From: Tieghemiomyces parasiticus
Lineage: Eukaryota > Kickxellomycota > Dimargaritomycetes > Dimargaritales > Dimargaritaceae
Direction of reading: 5' to 3'
Assembly (NCBI GenBank): GCA_027575765.1
Contig: JANBPT010000073.1
Coordinates: forward strand, 1-64,000
DNA length: 64,000 nt
The position numbers and the translations under genes are program-made. Below are positions 10,366 through 23,400 of the stretch, piece after piece (positions within the stretch are counted from its first letter, which is position 1; each line of letters begins with the position of its first letter). A model generated the notes under the pieces. That model ran no database searches and was not told where the DNA came from. It saw only the letters and a program-made list of their open reading frames with translations.

Positions 10366-11913
10366 ATGTCAGGCTTTGTTGCCAACCGGTGCTGCGTCGT
10401 TCTCCAATGCCCACAGGCACAGCGGATGAGCGTCCCAAAGCGGCCTACACCCGGCTGCTGCTATACGGCGATGTGCTGCCGCCGGGCAGTCACCTTGTCG
10501 CGTTCGGCTACCCCAGCGGTGAAGCGTGGCGCAGAGCTACCGACGACGACGACGGCGACCTCCCCTTTGATCTCCCACCGTGCCAGTGGGTCCTTGGGTA
10601 GCCTGGGCCGCGGGAACACGGGATCCTGTTGTTTTCTGTCCACGGCGAACCCCGCCGCGGCCTCTTATGCTCCGGGTAGGGAGCCTCTAGCCTCGTCTGA
10701 CCCACTTGAACGGACCTCAGAAGCAATGCGGCAGCCAGGCACCAGCGGCCCGACGTTTACCCCCTACCGTCACGCCGAACCACAGACCACGTGGAACCCC
10801 TACCCGCCAGCGTCAAAACGCGTCGAACCTAATTCCACGATCGCCAGCCCTCGTGCGGCACCCAGCGTCATAAGCCAGGCCACCCCCGTTTCCCCTGCCA
10901 CTACCACGACCGCTACCTCCCCTACTACCAATCCGTCGTTCTACCGCCGTCAACTCCCCGCCATCCTCACGTCCTTCACCTCGCCGGAGGGCCGGGCACG
11001 GTTCAAAGAGAGCCTACTCAGTGGCTACGCCGAGGGGTACTTCAATCTCGCGGGCAACTTCACCACTCAGTCTGAGCCGGCGTTTTGCGGGCCCAGCTCC
11101 CTAGCCATGGTACTCAACGCCCTCGAAGTCGATCCGGGCCAGCCGTGGAAGGGCGTGTGGCGGTGGTACAGCGACGAGCTCATCAAGACATGCGCCGAAC
11201 CAGAGGTGCTCAAACGCACAGGGATCACCTTTGAACAGTTTGCGTGTATGGCAGTCCGTCACTGCGACATCCAGGCCCACCGGGGCCGGGAAGGGCCCAA
11301 CGTGATAGATTCGCCTGGGACGGTGAGTTTGGCCCAGTTCAGGAAGGACGTCCGTAGGGTGTGCGCTGGCACCGATGAATTTATGGTAGTGTCATTCGCA
11401 CGCAAGGTTCTCCAGCAGACCGGCGACGGTCATTTCTCGCCCATCGGGGCGTACCACCCGGAGACAGACTCGGTACTGGTGTTGGACACGGCTCGTTTTA
11501 AGTACCCAAGCTTCTTCGTGCCCCTTGAGACTCTGTACGAGGCGCTGCACCCCGTGGATAAGACGACCGGGAAGTCCCGCGGGTACTTTTTGATCCGCCG
11601 GGCGCTGGCCAAAAGGTCGCCACTGGAAGAGGCCACGACGGTAGATGGCGAGACGGTGACTATGCCTGGGCGAGTTGGCGGTGAGTGCTGCGGAGTTGGT
11701 GCCTTGACTACCACTGACCGCAGAGGCAGCAAGCCTTTGAGTGGCGCAGGCCCTGACTGCGACACGGCACAAGTGCGTACGGTAAAGGCGAGTTCGGCCG
11801 CTGGTTGTACTTTGATCGCCTCACCGTCAGTATCGTCGACAGTCCAGCTTTGCCCCACCTGCATGAGCAAGGCAAAGACCGAGGGCCGTTTACCAACCTG
11901 CGCAAAACACTGA
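10366..11913 (+). CDS. PCS: phytochelatin synthase (glutathione gamma-glutamylcysteinyltransferase)
   Basis: This enzyme transfers gamma-Glu-Cys between glutathione molecules to build phytochelatins, which bind Cd, Zn and other metals. The catalytic papain-like domain spans about residues 195-410. The triad is intact: Cys241 in EPAFCGPSSLAMVLNAL, His356 in GDGHFSPIGAYH and Asp374 in VLVLDTARFKYP. The spacings (115 and 18) fit the C56/H162/D180 triad of Arabidopsis PCS1. The protein is 515 residues; the first 190 or so are an atypical Ser/Thr/Pro-rich extension without metal motifs. The C-terminal part is short, with a CCG pair (about 443-444) and CPTC and C near the end, resembling the Cys-rich variable domain in reduced form. 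The frame opens at TTG; ATG 10366 is the first Met, but the Met at 10423 or later is also possible. Regulation by metals is not visible in the promoter. Confidence 0.93.
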   Translation: MSGFVANRCCVVLQCPQAQRMSVPKRPTPGCCYTAMCCRRAVTLSRSATPAVKRGAELPTTTTATSPLISHRASGSLGSLGRGNTGSCCFLSTANPAAASYAPGREPLASSDPLERTSEAMRQPGTSGPTFTPYRHAEPQTTWNPYPPASKRVEPNSTIASPRAAPSVISQATPVSPATTTTATSPTTNPSFYRRQLPAILTSFTSPEGRARFKESLLSGYAEGYFNLAGNFTTQSEPAFCGPSSLAMVLNALEVDPGQPWKGVWRWYSDELIKTCAEPEVLKRTGITFEQFACMAVRHCDIQAHRGREGPNVIDSPGTVSLAQFRKDVRRVCAGTDEFMVVSFARKVLQQTGDGHFSPIGAYHPETDSVLVLDTARFKYPSFFVPLETLYEALHPVDKTTGKSRGYFLIRRALAKRSPLEEATTVDGETVTMPGRVGGECCGVGALTTTDRRGSKPLSGAGPDCDTAQVRTVKASSAAGCTLIASPSVSSTVQLCPTCMSKAKTEGRLPTCAKH

Positions 11914-14427
11914 CCCTTGTATGTGACTAACAGGTGTGAGTGCATGTCAATTGAATAAATAGTATGTGGTTCCGATTGAACCAGGTGGGGTTTATTTCTT
12001 GAGAGCTGAACTTGGCTGGGACGTGAAATTCTCCAATTTCAGCAATAGTGATTCACCATCAGGTCATTGGGCGACATTGATCATTTTTGCCAAATTTATC
12101 ATTAGTCATGCGCACAGTACCCCTTCTCATGGATTAATTTAGACGATCGACCATCCTATATATATATATATATTTGGGGGGAATGACCAAGCAGCACCGG
12201 CTCATCACCCGTCTCCCTAAACCCCCGTTACCCTACATGGTCAAGGGTAAGGATGTGTCGATGAGGGAGGGCAAGGCGAGTGACAAGACGGAAGGAAGGA
12301 AGGAGGGGACATCCTGCCGATGATCTTCCCTCGCCTATGCCATATCTAACACCATATATTTTACTAGGTCATCATTTAGGTCCGCAGCGACCGTGGGTGA
12401 GAATTAGTAGTAGTGGGGGGGGGAGGGATACGCGCCGATCATAACAGAGCTGCTTACTCGCGTCGTTTCTACCTACGCTGACGCGACAGAGTCGCCGCTG
12501 TGGTACCCGAGTCATCCCCGCTTGCATGTCTGCCAACCACCATGGTTCCCTATCCAAGTCACTCCAGCGTACACGTTGTCAACGCTCAGAACCATTGTCC
12601 AGCTGCTTGGCGGAGGGCCTGCCGCAAGAGGTGGAATGCCTGGTTAATCAGTGTCTCGATCGACCGGCCCTTACACTTGCAGCGATCACAAGCCCCGAAA
12701 GAAAGGAGTGACGGTTCGAACAGGGTTCTGGTAGTGCCGCTCTGAAGACCCGCCGTGGACGTTTAGGTGGTGGTGGCGGCGAAGGGGAGGGGGAAGTGAG
12801 GGGGATGGGTGCTGCAAGTAGAGATGAAATCTAACGTGTACGAAGCTTTTGATGTGTGTAAGGATATGTCGTACCCTAGATTGAACCCTTTACGTATCCT
12901 CCAAGGCGATTCCAATCCATGATGAAGCCAGAAGTTAATCAGTCAGTCCATGAATGGCCTGTTAAGTTTACAATACACTTCAATACGGGAATCCAGCGGT
13001 ACCGCGACAGCTTAGTACGCTTGACAAGTCAACAGGAGGGCCGGTGTTTAGGCTGTCAAGCGACGGTGTCGTGTCTCGTTGTACTGGGCTCGGTAGCGTG
13101 GTGGTCGGATGGCATTGCCCGCTCGCACCGCCTTCTTTCCCTCGCTGTCGGCGACGCCCATGCCATGACCGCACTGCAGGATGCAGTTGCGAGCGGCAGC
13201 GGCGGACATTGCTCCCGCTGTTGACCTCTGCCTTTCCAGCGTTGGCTTGCATCACCTTGTGCTTGTCGCCCTCCCCTGATTCGGTCACAGGTGACTGGAA
13301 TGTTTGTGTGTCGTAGTGGGCGTGAGGCTGCCGCCATCCTCCTCCCGCTGATAGAGTGACGGGGGGGGGGCGCTACACTACACAGACCCCGGCTCGTTCC
13401 CTACCGGCCAGCCAGCCAGCCCCCCCTGGCCCACGCTTTGCTTAACACTTCCACGGCACGTCACTCCTGGTGTCCCGGGTGCTGAAGTCGACTGCAGGGC
13501 TGGCCACCCTAACGCAGCGGCGCCGCTGGCACTGCGGGAAGAGGGGCTGCTAAGGTTTTTTTATCCTCCACCATTCTGGTTTCCCACTGATTGTGGCGGC
13601 GAGGCATTCGACATCCCCGCCTTTCAGGCCCACAGGGATTGCTTCCGGCGGGGCCTTGCCACCTTTCTCTCCTCCGCCTGCCGGCCTCTTAGGCCCAGCC
13701 CTTTTCTTACAACAACCTCTGGGAGCTTGTTGCTCCGTCCCCCATCCCCCGCCATCGCCCGCCAGGGTTATTTTTCGGAGTAGCAGGCATGGAGGATATG
13801 CTTCAGGGGTCCGTGTCCTCTCCTACCCACCTCCATCAACGTGCGGGTGTGCCTTCTCTCTCCTCCAACTTGTCTCCTATCCTACTGCTTATTTTTGCTG
13901 TCGAAATATTATCCTCCGCTCAGCACCCTTTCGCATACAAGCCCGTCTCCCGCCTCTCCGTCGCACGTACACACATTCCTATCCCCTTCAGCGTCTACCA
14001 GTCCTCCGCCCCCCTCCTCGCCTCTGCTTAGGGATATGTGCTTTGCTCTCCCGCTCCCCGCTTCGACATCAAACACGCCATAGATACTTGCAGAAGATTC
14101 TCACATAACCTCGCCCATCCACACTGCTGCATTTTATCGGTCCTTGTATTCCGCCCCCCATTCGTTTGCCCACCCGCGGTCCTACGTGCCGGGTTGCCAG
14201 GCCGACCCTGCTTGGTAATTCGGACTCTTCCTCTTAATTCGTACTCCGCACTTGTTACACCGACCTGGGCTTAGTCACACTACTATACCCCGTCCTCGTA
14301 CCTATACCCCGCTCGCTAGAAGGCCCCATACTCTCTCAACAGCCAGCTATCCATCGCTTCGACCCGCCGCCGACTTCTCTCCGTCACGACCGACGTGGTT
14401 GATCCCTATTCTTCTCCGCTTTTGAGC
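11914..14427. other. intergenic; polyA signal, TA tract, C/T-rich leader
   Basis: This 2.5 kb spacer has a polyadenylation-like AATAAA at 11954, a (TA)n tract at about 12155-12172, and short G-runs near 12413 and 13360. A 61-codon ATG frame at 12526-12711 looks mildly protein-like (it contains LPQEVECLVNQCLD, F-box-like at best), but it has no start context, partner exon or family match that I can name. From about 13590 the plus strand is strongly C/T-rich up to the giant ORF. Confidence 0.45.
11954..11959 (+). terminator. polyadenylation signal of the PCS gene
   Basis: An exact AATAAA hexamer lies 41 nt after the phytochelatin synthase stop codon. Distance and strand fit a 3'-end signal. 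Confidence 0.6.
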
Positions 14428-17400
14428 ATGAAGGGCTTACCGCCTCCTGGCCCGCGGACCTCCCGCACCGCTGATTCGCCGCTCATCCGTCCGGTATTAC
14501 CAGGTGGAACGCCACCCTGGGCAGCGGGACCGCCCAAGCCTGGTCCTAACATCCGCGAGTTTGAAGTTGAAATCGAGGAAGAAGTACCCGTCAACACCAA
14601 CCCCCAGGTACCTGAGGATGTGGTCAAGAAGTATGACGAGGTTATGGACGAAATGAAGCGCGTACGCGGTGCGCTCGGTAAACGGGCCCGGCGGAAGCGG
14701 CTCCTCAAGTTCACAGAGGATATCACGGACGATGAGGCCGACGGCCCGGACGGCTCTGACCACGGCGGCTACAGCCTGGATCGCAGTCGGGGCGACCGTC
14801 ATCCCTATGGCGAGACGGCGTCAATCTATTCCCTGGATGCGCCCGTATCGAATGGGGAACTGGAACGGATCGTAGCGGAGTCGGAACCTATCGATAAGTT
14901 CCTGTCAAACTCGGCACCCGTCACGCCGTCGCCCTTTAGCTCGCCACCACCCACCATCCAGGTTTTCGAAAACTTGATCATCCCCGCTTCGGAAGCTGAA
15001 GCCGAGCCAGCCTCAACCGATGCGTTGAAAACGCTCATCAACGCGACCGAGCGGCTACCGGTATCGCCCAGCACTACGCTAGCGGTCAGATCAACGGCAG
15101 ATTTGAACGCACAGACGCCGGCTCAGTCCACCGTCGCCTCGCCTGTTCCGAACCCTGTGACACTTGATCGCCACCTCGCGATATCAACCTGTCACTTCGC
15201 AGCTAGTTCAGTACCAGTGGAATCGCCACAGCCAGCTAACTCCGTGAAACTGCCGACAGGCCCAACTTCGCCAGCCCTTCAGCGTGTACCACCGTCACCG
15301 GCCAGGTCTCCATCACATTCAATGATATCCGCCCCAATCAGCGTCTCAGAAGGACCCCTTGAGTCGGTGACCCAGGGCAGCCCTATTCCAAGTCCTCGGC
15401 CAAGTAATAGCCTGGTCATCGAGAACGTTCAGTCCGAGGGCCATGGGGTGCCATCACTAACGTACCACGCTAGCTCACCAGCTGCCATGGTACCGGAAAA
15501 TGACCCGCAGCCACGTGCTGTTACACCCGCCCCAGTTCCGTCACCTCGGACGGTCGGCCCGATCCTTGCCGTTGATTCCAGTTCCTTAACGACCCCGGAG
15601 CCAGCATCAACATTAACCCTGGCCCCAGATTTCGAAGGGCGGCCCGGTGAGATGGCACCTGCTTTGGCTAGTCAAGGCTGGTCGCACTCGTCAGAAAGTC
15701 TCACGAGTCCTGGGCCAAGTCCCATGGCGACAACCAGGCCGGCTGCTATATACGATTTGCCGGGATTCGCCGAAGCGCCTCCGATGGCATTTCTAGAGCA
15801 GCCCATCACTCATCATGAGCGTAGTACCCCGTCTCCCTATTCTGAAGGCAGTACAGGGCCGCTCCACTCTGAGCGTGTAGAAAATCCCGTCCCGCTAGTA
15901 CCCGCACCCTGGGATCAACGTAGCGACGAGCTGGCACCCTCGCCTGCCACGCCGGACCACCTTCCGTATCAAAGTGGGGCAGACCGGGCATTATCGGCCG
16001 TCGCGATCGCCGACGTTTCATCTCATGCCAACTCCCCTCAGAGCGCCCCTAATCTTAGTCGATCCCCGTCACCCTTAAAATTAGGCCATCAGCCGAATCC
16101 CGCCCTTCCTTTATCAGAATCTACCGGTACTACCAGCGACCCCAGCGAAGTACCGACAGATGCTGCTTTTAATGGGCTGTCAGCCGCTGACCAGAGACCT
16201 CTCTCTCCGCCGCGCCTTCCGCTCGCGACGTCAACTGCTCACTCGCCACTCCAGCCCCCAACTCCTATGACCGCTGTATCTCCTGCCGCAGAAATCACCA
16301 CCCTCACTAAATCCCCGCGGAGGGTAAAGTCGCCGTTCATTGGACAGGGCATCCTTAACCGGATTCAGTCTAAAGTCGTCCGGAAGCCACTGGGAAATAG
16401 GTCTCCCGCTCCGCCGGCCCCCGTCGCCACCCCGCCGGCCGTGCCTCCAGAGGATACCAATTTGGAGCCTGCTACCCAACCGATCCCGGTTCCCACTGTT
16501 CGCCCAACTCTTCCTCATCTCCACATCGACGCTAGCGGCGTCCTCACCGTAGACCTGGTACGGTCCAAGGCCCTGTCACCAGTATACCACCGTACTATCC
16601 CGGCTAGCCAATCGAGTGACCTGATTGAGACCGAGCTGGAGCGGGAGCTCATGCCCATGGGCCTGTCTCCGGTGGACATACCTACCAGCTGGTTCCGATC
16701 CCAGCCTTCAACGCCGCGACTCTTTCAGGCCGGCCCCCCAAAAAAGCTCAGCGTACGCAACTTTACCGAGACGGACGAGACCTCTCCAACCTCACCCGTA
16801 ATCCTGGCACAGTCGCTACCCACGACGCAGCTGGTAACCCAGCAACCCCTTCCCGTCGACTCGGGGACGAATGTGATCGCGGCAGAGGTTCATGCGGCCG
16901 CCCAGTCGACACCGGTGTCACCCGTTGGCCGCGTCCCCATCGATCGAGCTCCGACCTTTTCGCCCGGCCCAGTGCTCGCCCGCATCACCGTCCGGCCCGC
17001 CCCACTGGCGGGGCTCGTCAATTCGCCCTCTGGCCTATCGTCCCCGCGGTCACGCCAGGGTTCCCGCTCCACAATAGCGGTGCCCCAACCCCTCTCACCG
17101 AAAACCCCTGCCGGCGAGATTAAAGAGGTATTTGAGTCCTTCAATGCCGCCAATGTCCCACCGGCCCCCACTCCTCTACCAGTGTCGCCCTTCCAGTTCG
17201 CGGACGCTGATCTGCAGGCCGTTGTTCCACCGTCGTCCGCCACCACCTCCACTTCACCCCACCTGACTGACGATGCCCACTCCACGCTCTCGGAGATGGC
17301 CTCGACACACCCGACTGCCGTGTTACGCCACGTCCAGCAGCAGCATAGTGCCGTTAATAATATCCGGCCGCCCGCTTCCCCGCTCGGAACTCCCTCATTG

Positions 17401-20400
17401 CTACGCACGCTCTCCCACCGCCAACGATCACACAGCGCCAGTATTGCGAGCGAACACAGCTTTGGCGTGGGCTCTTCATTCGGTCATCCGTCGGGCTCCG
17501 CATCGCGGTCGTCCATTCCTAGCTCGGTAGTGCTTACGGGAGTTGCCGAAGAGGAGGGTGACGGAGAGCCGGTCAACGCGCGGGCTCAACCTACCGTGGT
17601 CCGTCTGCGACGGAGCTGCGAGGTACCAATCTCGAAGGTCAGGGCTCCATCACCTCCCTTGTCCCGGTCCATCCCGGCGGTATTACACACGGCCCCCACC
17701 ATTGCTGCCTCCCCGATCACATGCACCAATGACTGCGCATCGCCGCCGTACCAGGTATCACCACTGCCTTCCTCACCTGCGTCTACCGCAATGTCTGATT
17801 GCGTGGCGGTATCAAGGATCACTCCACCCCGTATCCAGACAGCCCGAACTGTCATCGCGTCCACCCCTGGCTCGCCTCATCCCTTTTCACCCTCTGATGC
17901 CGTCGGTCTGGACTTGGACCCATCGGGTTCACCAGTTCTCCAAGCTCAATACCCGACCACCTCGTTCGTCGAATCCTCCCTGGCTCTCTCCGACGCCGCC
18001 CTCAGCTTCTCGGACTTCGAACCGGTAGATCCCACGCACAATGAGTACCCCACTGGCTACGCCCCCGCCCCCTCGGCGCCGCGTAATCACGCTTTCCTCT
18101 CTCCAGCCCTCCTCGGCTACCAGCCCAACTTGGGTCGCCCACTGCGCTACTCCGGGACCCTTCCCCGCAAGTCGAACTCCACCTTCGCATCGGACTATTC
18201 CCAGTTTTCGGGGGGCGCTACATCACCACCTCCGGCCACCCACGTTAGTCTGGACATTGCGCGTGAAATAGCCGCTCTGGATGACCAGCTGGTTGAATTT
18301 CGCACCCGGCGGGCCAGGTCGGTGAGCCGGTCGAGAGCAGATTCGCAAGGTAGGGCGGATGACCCATCCCACAGGTCGTTAGAGACCACCGGGGAAGGCG
18401 AGCGCGATCGTTCGGCGCTTAACTTCCCGGCCTACGACGATGCCATCGCCCAGGTCTTGGCCTCTGAAGCCTATACCCCCCATCAACAGGCCGCCCAGAT
18501 TGCCGAAGCTCTGGATGCTTTGCTCGAGGACCACGCCCGCGCCCGAGGACCAGGTATGGCAGCGAGCGACTCACCAACGAGCCGGCCGTCGTCGCCTGAC
18601 CAGTCTGTCGGTACCGGCTCGCCGACTGGCCTCGGCTTGATCAACCTCACCTGTCATCCAGACCCATCCCCACCCACCTCACCTGGGTTAACCAGTCAAT
18701 CACAGTCTCTTGCATTAGAGAGCATCCCTTCACCGACTGTCCCGCTGCCTATACCTGCAAGGGGCCTGTCGGGGCTGGTTCCATATGACATTGATCAGGC
18801 CGCCAATGAGGAGGAAGAGGTGGTGGAGGGTGCTGAGGCCCGACTCTCTACCCAAATTCCGTCCAGCCCGCCCTCCGCTCCGCGGTTGAAAAGCGCCGTG
18901 CCGGCCAGCGCCGGGGCCGACGATTCCTCTCCCAGCCATCCCATCCTCGAGGATTACATGCCGTTAGCCATTCCGGTTCACTTTCAACGTTTGCGTTCCC
19001 CGACTTATAGCGACCAGCGTCACGCCGGGCCCCCAGTCCCTCCTACCTCCGAGTCGGCCACACCTTCGCCTACACCACCTCCGAAACCTAAAGTTAATCT
19101 GGGTCGGCCCGCGACCAACGGAACGCCACGTCTATCTGTCACCACTACCCATCTTGCCCGCCGTCGCCCGACCCTGTCGCACCCGTCATCTCCAGAGGCC
19201 AGTCTCGCCGCCATGCCGCCGGTCTCCTTCTCGTCTACCCGTTCGGACGAATCCGCTGGCCGTCGGTCATCGACCATTTCTCGGCCTCGCGATAGTCCCT
19301 GTGCGGCCCGGTCCCTGCTGCAGAGTTTGGAATCGGAACTCAGCCAGGAATTAAAAAAACTGCGACAGAGTGGCGACAGTGCCTCGTCGTCCGCTAACGA
19401 TCGGCCCGTGCTATCGCCGCCATTCGAACTCCCCGTTGAGCGCACCCGGGCTACGGGAATCGACCGTACTGGCACGTCCCGGTCTAACGCCCCCGGGGAT
19501 TGTGTAGAATTACCTGAGGAACGGTCGGTCGTGTCGCCCGTCAGCAGCGTGGTATCGATTAGGTCGTTGGCATCGCCCATCTTTCGCATGTCCCTGGACG
19601 CCGCCCCCACACCCACGGCCCCTCGTCGTCCTTCGGTATCCCCGGTGTCCTCCGCGGCCGGTGAAAAAGCCCATCGGGCCGCCGGTCCGTCAGGGCTCAG
19701 CTCTAGCATCACCTCGTTGGAATCGATCATGTCGGCTATCTCGGCCGACCGCGCTTCGCTCGCCTCACACGGCACATCGATGGCACCAATCGTATCGCCT
19801 ACAGACTCGAGGGGCCTCGCTAAGCCCCATTCGAGATCGTCTCAGCGCGGGGAGACCATCCACTACCACCACCACCCGTCCCCAGATACGGTCAGACCCG
19901 TGGTCTCTTTGGCGGATTCTGCGGTATCGCCATTACTGGGGTCACCTGGAGCGACCGGTCACCGTCCGGAGCCCTTTCATCGTGATGGAACGATGAGTGG
20001 GTCGCCCGAGCTAGCGATGCCGGAGGTTTTCCCTCAGGGGACGTTGGCTTCATCGTTGCCAACCAGTTCAAATGGTGCTTCGAGTCACACCTCGGGGACT
20101 TCACCTAGTAACACAGCAGCTAGTTTATCACTCGTGCCTGCAGCGTCTTACGCATCCCTGGCGGAGTCGGCCGTAGCGTCGTCTGCCAATTCCACCGGAG
20201 AACCAGGTCGGCGCGTTGGGTCCTCACCCCTCGACGGAAACGTGAGCATGCCAACCGAGCTAGTCACACCGGATTTGCCCTGGGTGGGGTCAGCCACATC
20301 GTCGCCCACCGGTTCCATTGGAGCAGAGAGTCGCCAATCGGAATCTCCTCGTCGCACCGTAGCCGCCAGCGTACCATTCGAACCCGCAACGGCGGAAGTC

Positions 20401-23400
20401 TCGCCGGTGGCGTCGGTCACATCGTCGCCCACTGGTTTCATGGGGGTAACAAGTCGTGACTCTGAGTCTTCACATCACGCTGCAGCCATGAGCATGGCAC
20501 CCGAGCGAGCTATGTTGGCTGCATCTCCGCCCGCCGGATCAACCGGAGAGTCAAGCCGCCCCTCGAAATCTCCGCCTCGCAACGCAGCAGCCCATGTACC
20601 GCTCGAACCTGCCGCGCCTTATGTTCCTGCGGTGTTCTCGGCCACGTCGTCGTTCGCCAGTTCCACTAGGGAGATTAGTCTCAGCTCTGGGCCGTCGCAT
20701 CCTGATGGAATCATGAGCACGTCACCTGAGCTAGCCAAGCGGGGCGCTCCCTCGCCGGCGCCAGCTGAATCGATGCCTGCTGGTCTTATGGAAGATGCCA
20801 GTCACCACTCACCGTTTTTTCATCATGATGGGATCACGAGCGTGTCACTCGAGCCTGCAGCGTCCCATGTATCCCTGACGGAGTCGGCTGCATCGCCACC
20901 TGCCCGTTCCACTAGAGAGATGGGTCGCCGCCCTGATTCCCTTCACCTTGATGAAGCTATGGGCGTGTCATCCGAGCTAGCAATGTCGAAGATTTCCTCG
21001 GCAGAGTCGGCCGCATCATCCTCGGCTAAGCCAACTGGAGTAACTGGTCACCGCTGGGAATTTCCGCTTCTCAACACGACGACTAATGTATCGTTCGAAC
21101 CGGCAATGCCGCTGGATGTGCCCTCGGCGGTGTCACTCACACCGCTACCCGTTAGTTCCACTAGTCTAAATAGTCTCCGCTCTGAGTCACCTCATTACGA
21201 TGGAGCCATGAGCGTCTCGGTCGAGTCGGTGATTTCGGATGGTCCGTTAGAAGTGTCGGCTGCTTTGTCGCCTACTGGCCCCCCTCGAGTTGAAAGTCCC
21301 CACTGGGTGTCACCTCGTCGCATCATGGCGCCCAATGAAACACTTGAGCCAGTAGTCGCCTCGGCTTCTTCGACAGCTTCACCCACCTCGTTGCCAGATA
21401 ATTCCAGGGGAGTGAGAGGCCGCCACTCTGCGTCCCCTCAACATGCCAGTACTGATTGTGTGTCACCCGAGGTAGCGATGTCAATTGTTTCGTCGGTGGC
21501 ATCGGCCACATCGTCGCCCACTGGTTCCTTTGGAGCAGAGAGTCGCCAATCGGAATCTCCTCGTCGCACCGTAGCCGCCAGCGTACCATTCGAACCCGCA
21601 ACGACGGAAGTCTCACCGGTGGCGTCGGTCACATCCTCGCCCACTGGTTTCATGGAGGTAACAGGTCGTGACTCTAGGCCCTCACATCACGACGAAACCA
21701 CGAGCATGTCACCCGAGCCAGCAATGTCGGATAATTCCTCGGCGGAGTCGACTACATCGTCACCCGCTAAGCCAACTGAAGTAGCAGGTCACCGCTCGGG
21801 ATCTCCGCTTCGCAGCACGGCGACCAATGTATCGCCCAAACTTGCAATGTCGGATGTTCCCTCGGCCACGTCGGCGGCATCGTTGTCCGCCAGTTCAGCC
21901 GGAGAGATTAGTCACCCTGCGGAGGCTTCGCCTCGCAACACGGCGACCAGTTTATCGCCCGCGCCTGCTGCGTCTAATCTATCCTCGGCGGAGTCGGTTG
22001 AATCGTCGCCGGCCGATTCCGCAAGGCAGATAAATCACCACTCTGGGGCCTCCCATCATGATAGAGCTATGCACGTGTCACCAGGGCTACCAGCATCGGA
22101 CGCTCTCGCGGTGTCGTCGGCCACACCATCGCTCGCCAGTTCCGCTAGAGAGATAAGACCCTGTTCTGAGTCCTCTCATCGCGACGGAACCATGGGTGTG
22201 GCACTCGAGCCAGCGATTTCAGGTGATCCGTTGATGGTCTCAGCCACCTTGTCGCCTGCTGGTGCCAACGGAGAAACGAGTCGCTGCTCTGGGAGTCCGC
22301 GTCGCATCATGGCGGCCAATGGACCAATTGCGCCAGCAATATTGGAAGGTGCCACAGTGATACCTGCTGCATCGTCATCCACTCACTCAGCTGGAGACTC
22401 CAGTCGCCGATTAGAGCCTCCCTATTGCAACGAATCAGCGAATCTGCCACCAAGTTTGATAAGGCCGCAAGTCGCCATGGTGACTACTGATATGTCCCTT
22501 TCCGCTAACCCGGCGGACTTTCCTAGCCGTCGCTCGGGGTCTTCGTTATTCGACGAGGCGGTGTGCGTTTCACCCCAGGCAGTCGCCTCAGATAGCCTTG
22601 AGCGAGAATCTAAGGAGATTTTGCCTAGCCATGCGCCCCTTGAGGCCAAGGTTTATCCTACGACGGAAGCTGCCGTCGACCTGGCACGATGCCAAATTGA
22701 CCAAGAAGAGCCGACCTCACCTTATTTGTCGAGCATGTCAACGACAACAATCCCCAGTCTCCCTTCGTCATCTTCGACTCGTGAACCAGGAGCCAGCTCC
22801 TCCTCTTTGACCGTATCGGCGTCACCGGAGCACTTTGCCGGCCATACCACTCGCTCCTTGTCCACCGGGCGACCCAGTCCTGGTGAACACTTACCGACTT
22901 TGAGTCAACCCCCCAGCTCGGAGCCTACGGTGGGGCCTTCGGACAGCCGCCTATCCCGCAGCAGACCGGCCGCTAAGCTTGACCAGCTCATGGCCGATTT
23001 GGTCGCGTTTGCGGACCCCATGGAGGTGCTGTCTCAGCCTGATAGTGCGTCACCCAAGGCAAGGACTGCACTCAACTCGGTACCACGATTTTCATTGGAG
23101 ACCGTAACACCCCCCCAGCGGCCGTTTCCCAAACTACCCGTATCGGATGACAGGCCGGATCTGGAGCCGACCAGCCGATCGAGTCCTTTGAATGAGCCGC
23201 ACCACGTACCGTCCCAGGACGCAGACCCATTGTCCCACCGTGGTGCGACGTACCCGCAGCGCTCCTCCATAGTACAACCATACGCGCCATTATCATCTCC
23301 ACCGGCCTTCCCTTTAGAGATTAAGACCAGCCCGGAGTCGATTACCCTTGCGAGTCCTTCCCCATTGCCGCCTTCCCCCATCGGACCACCTAAGACCACC

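Larger units (their letters stand above)
19960..22420 (+). repeat. degenerate array of about 123-bp (41-codon) repeats inside the giant ORF
   Basis: About 20 imperfect copies in frame. Each unit resembles: SPxR/H, a short variable piece, MSxSPELAMS, SSAESATSSP, then TGxxGE and SRxSGS. Phase can be measured directly: the TCGTCGCCCAC block recurs at 20299 and 20422 (123 bp). Copies differ widely, so the array is old, apart from two similar segments listed separately. Confidence 0.8.

Noticed and set aside
12526..12711. 61-codon ATG frame with an F-box-like phrase
   Set aside because: Too short, no partner exon, no promoter or polyA evidence; kept only as a note in the intergenic entry.
12711..12726. 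GGTTCGAAC, resembling a tRNA box B
   Set aside because: No pairing T-stem, no box A at the right distance and no acceptor stem.
16890..17408. 172-codon minus-strand frame within the giant gene
   Set aside because: Mirror of the Ser/Pro-rich coding strand (Gly/Arg/Asp-rich), a shadow of the plus-strand frame.
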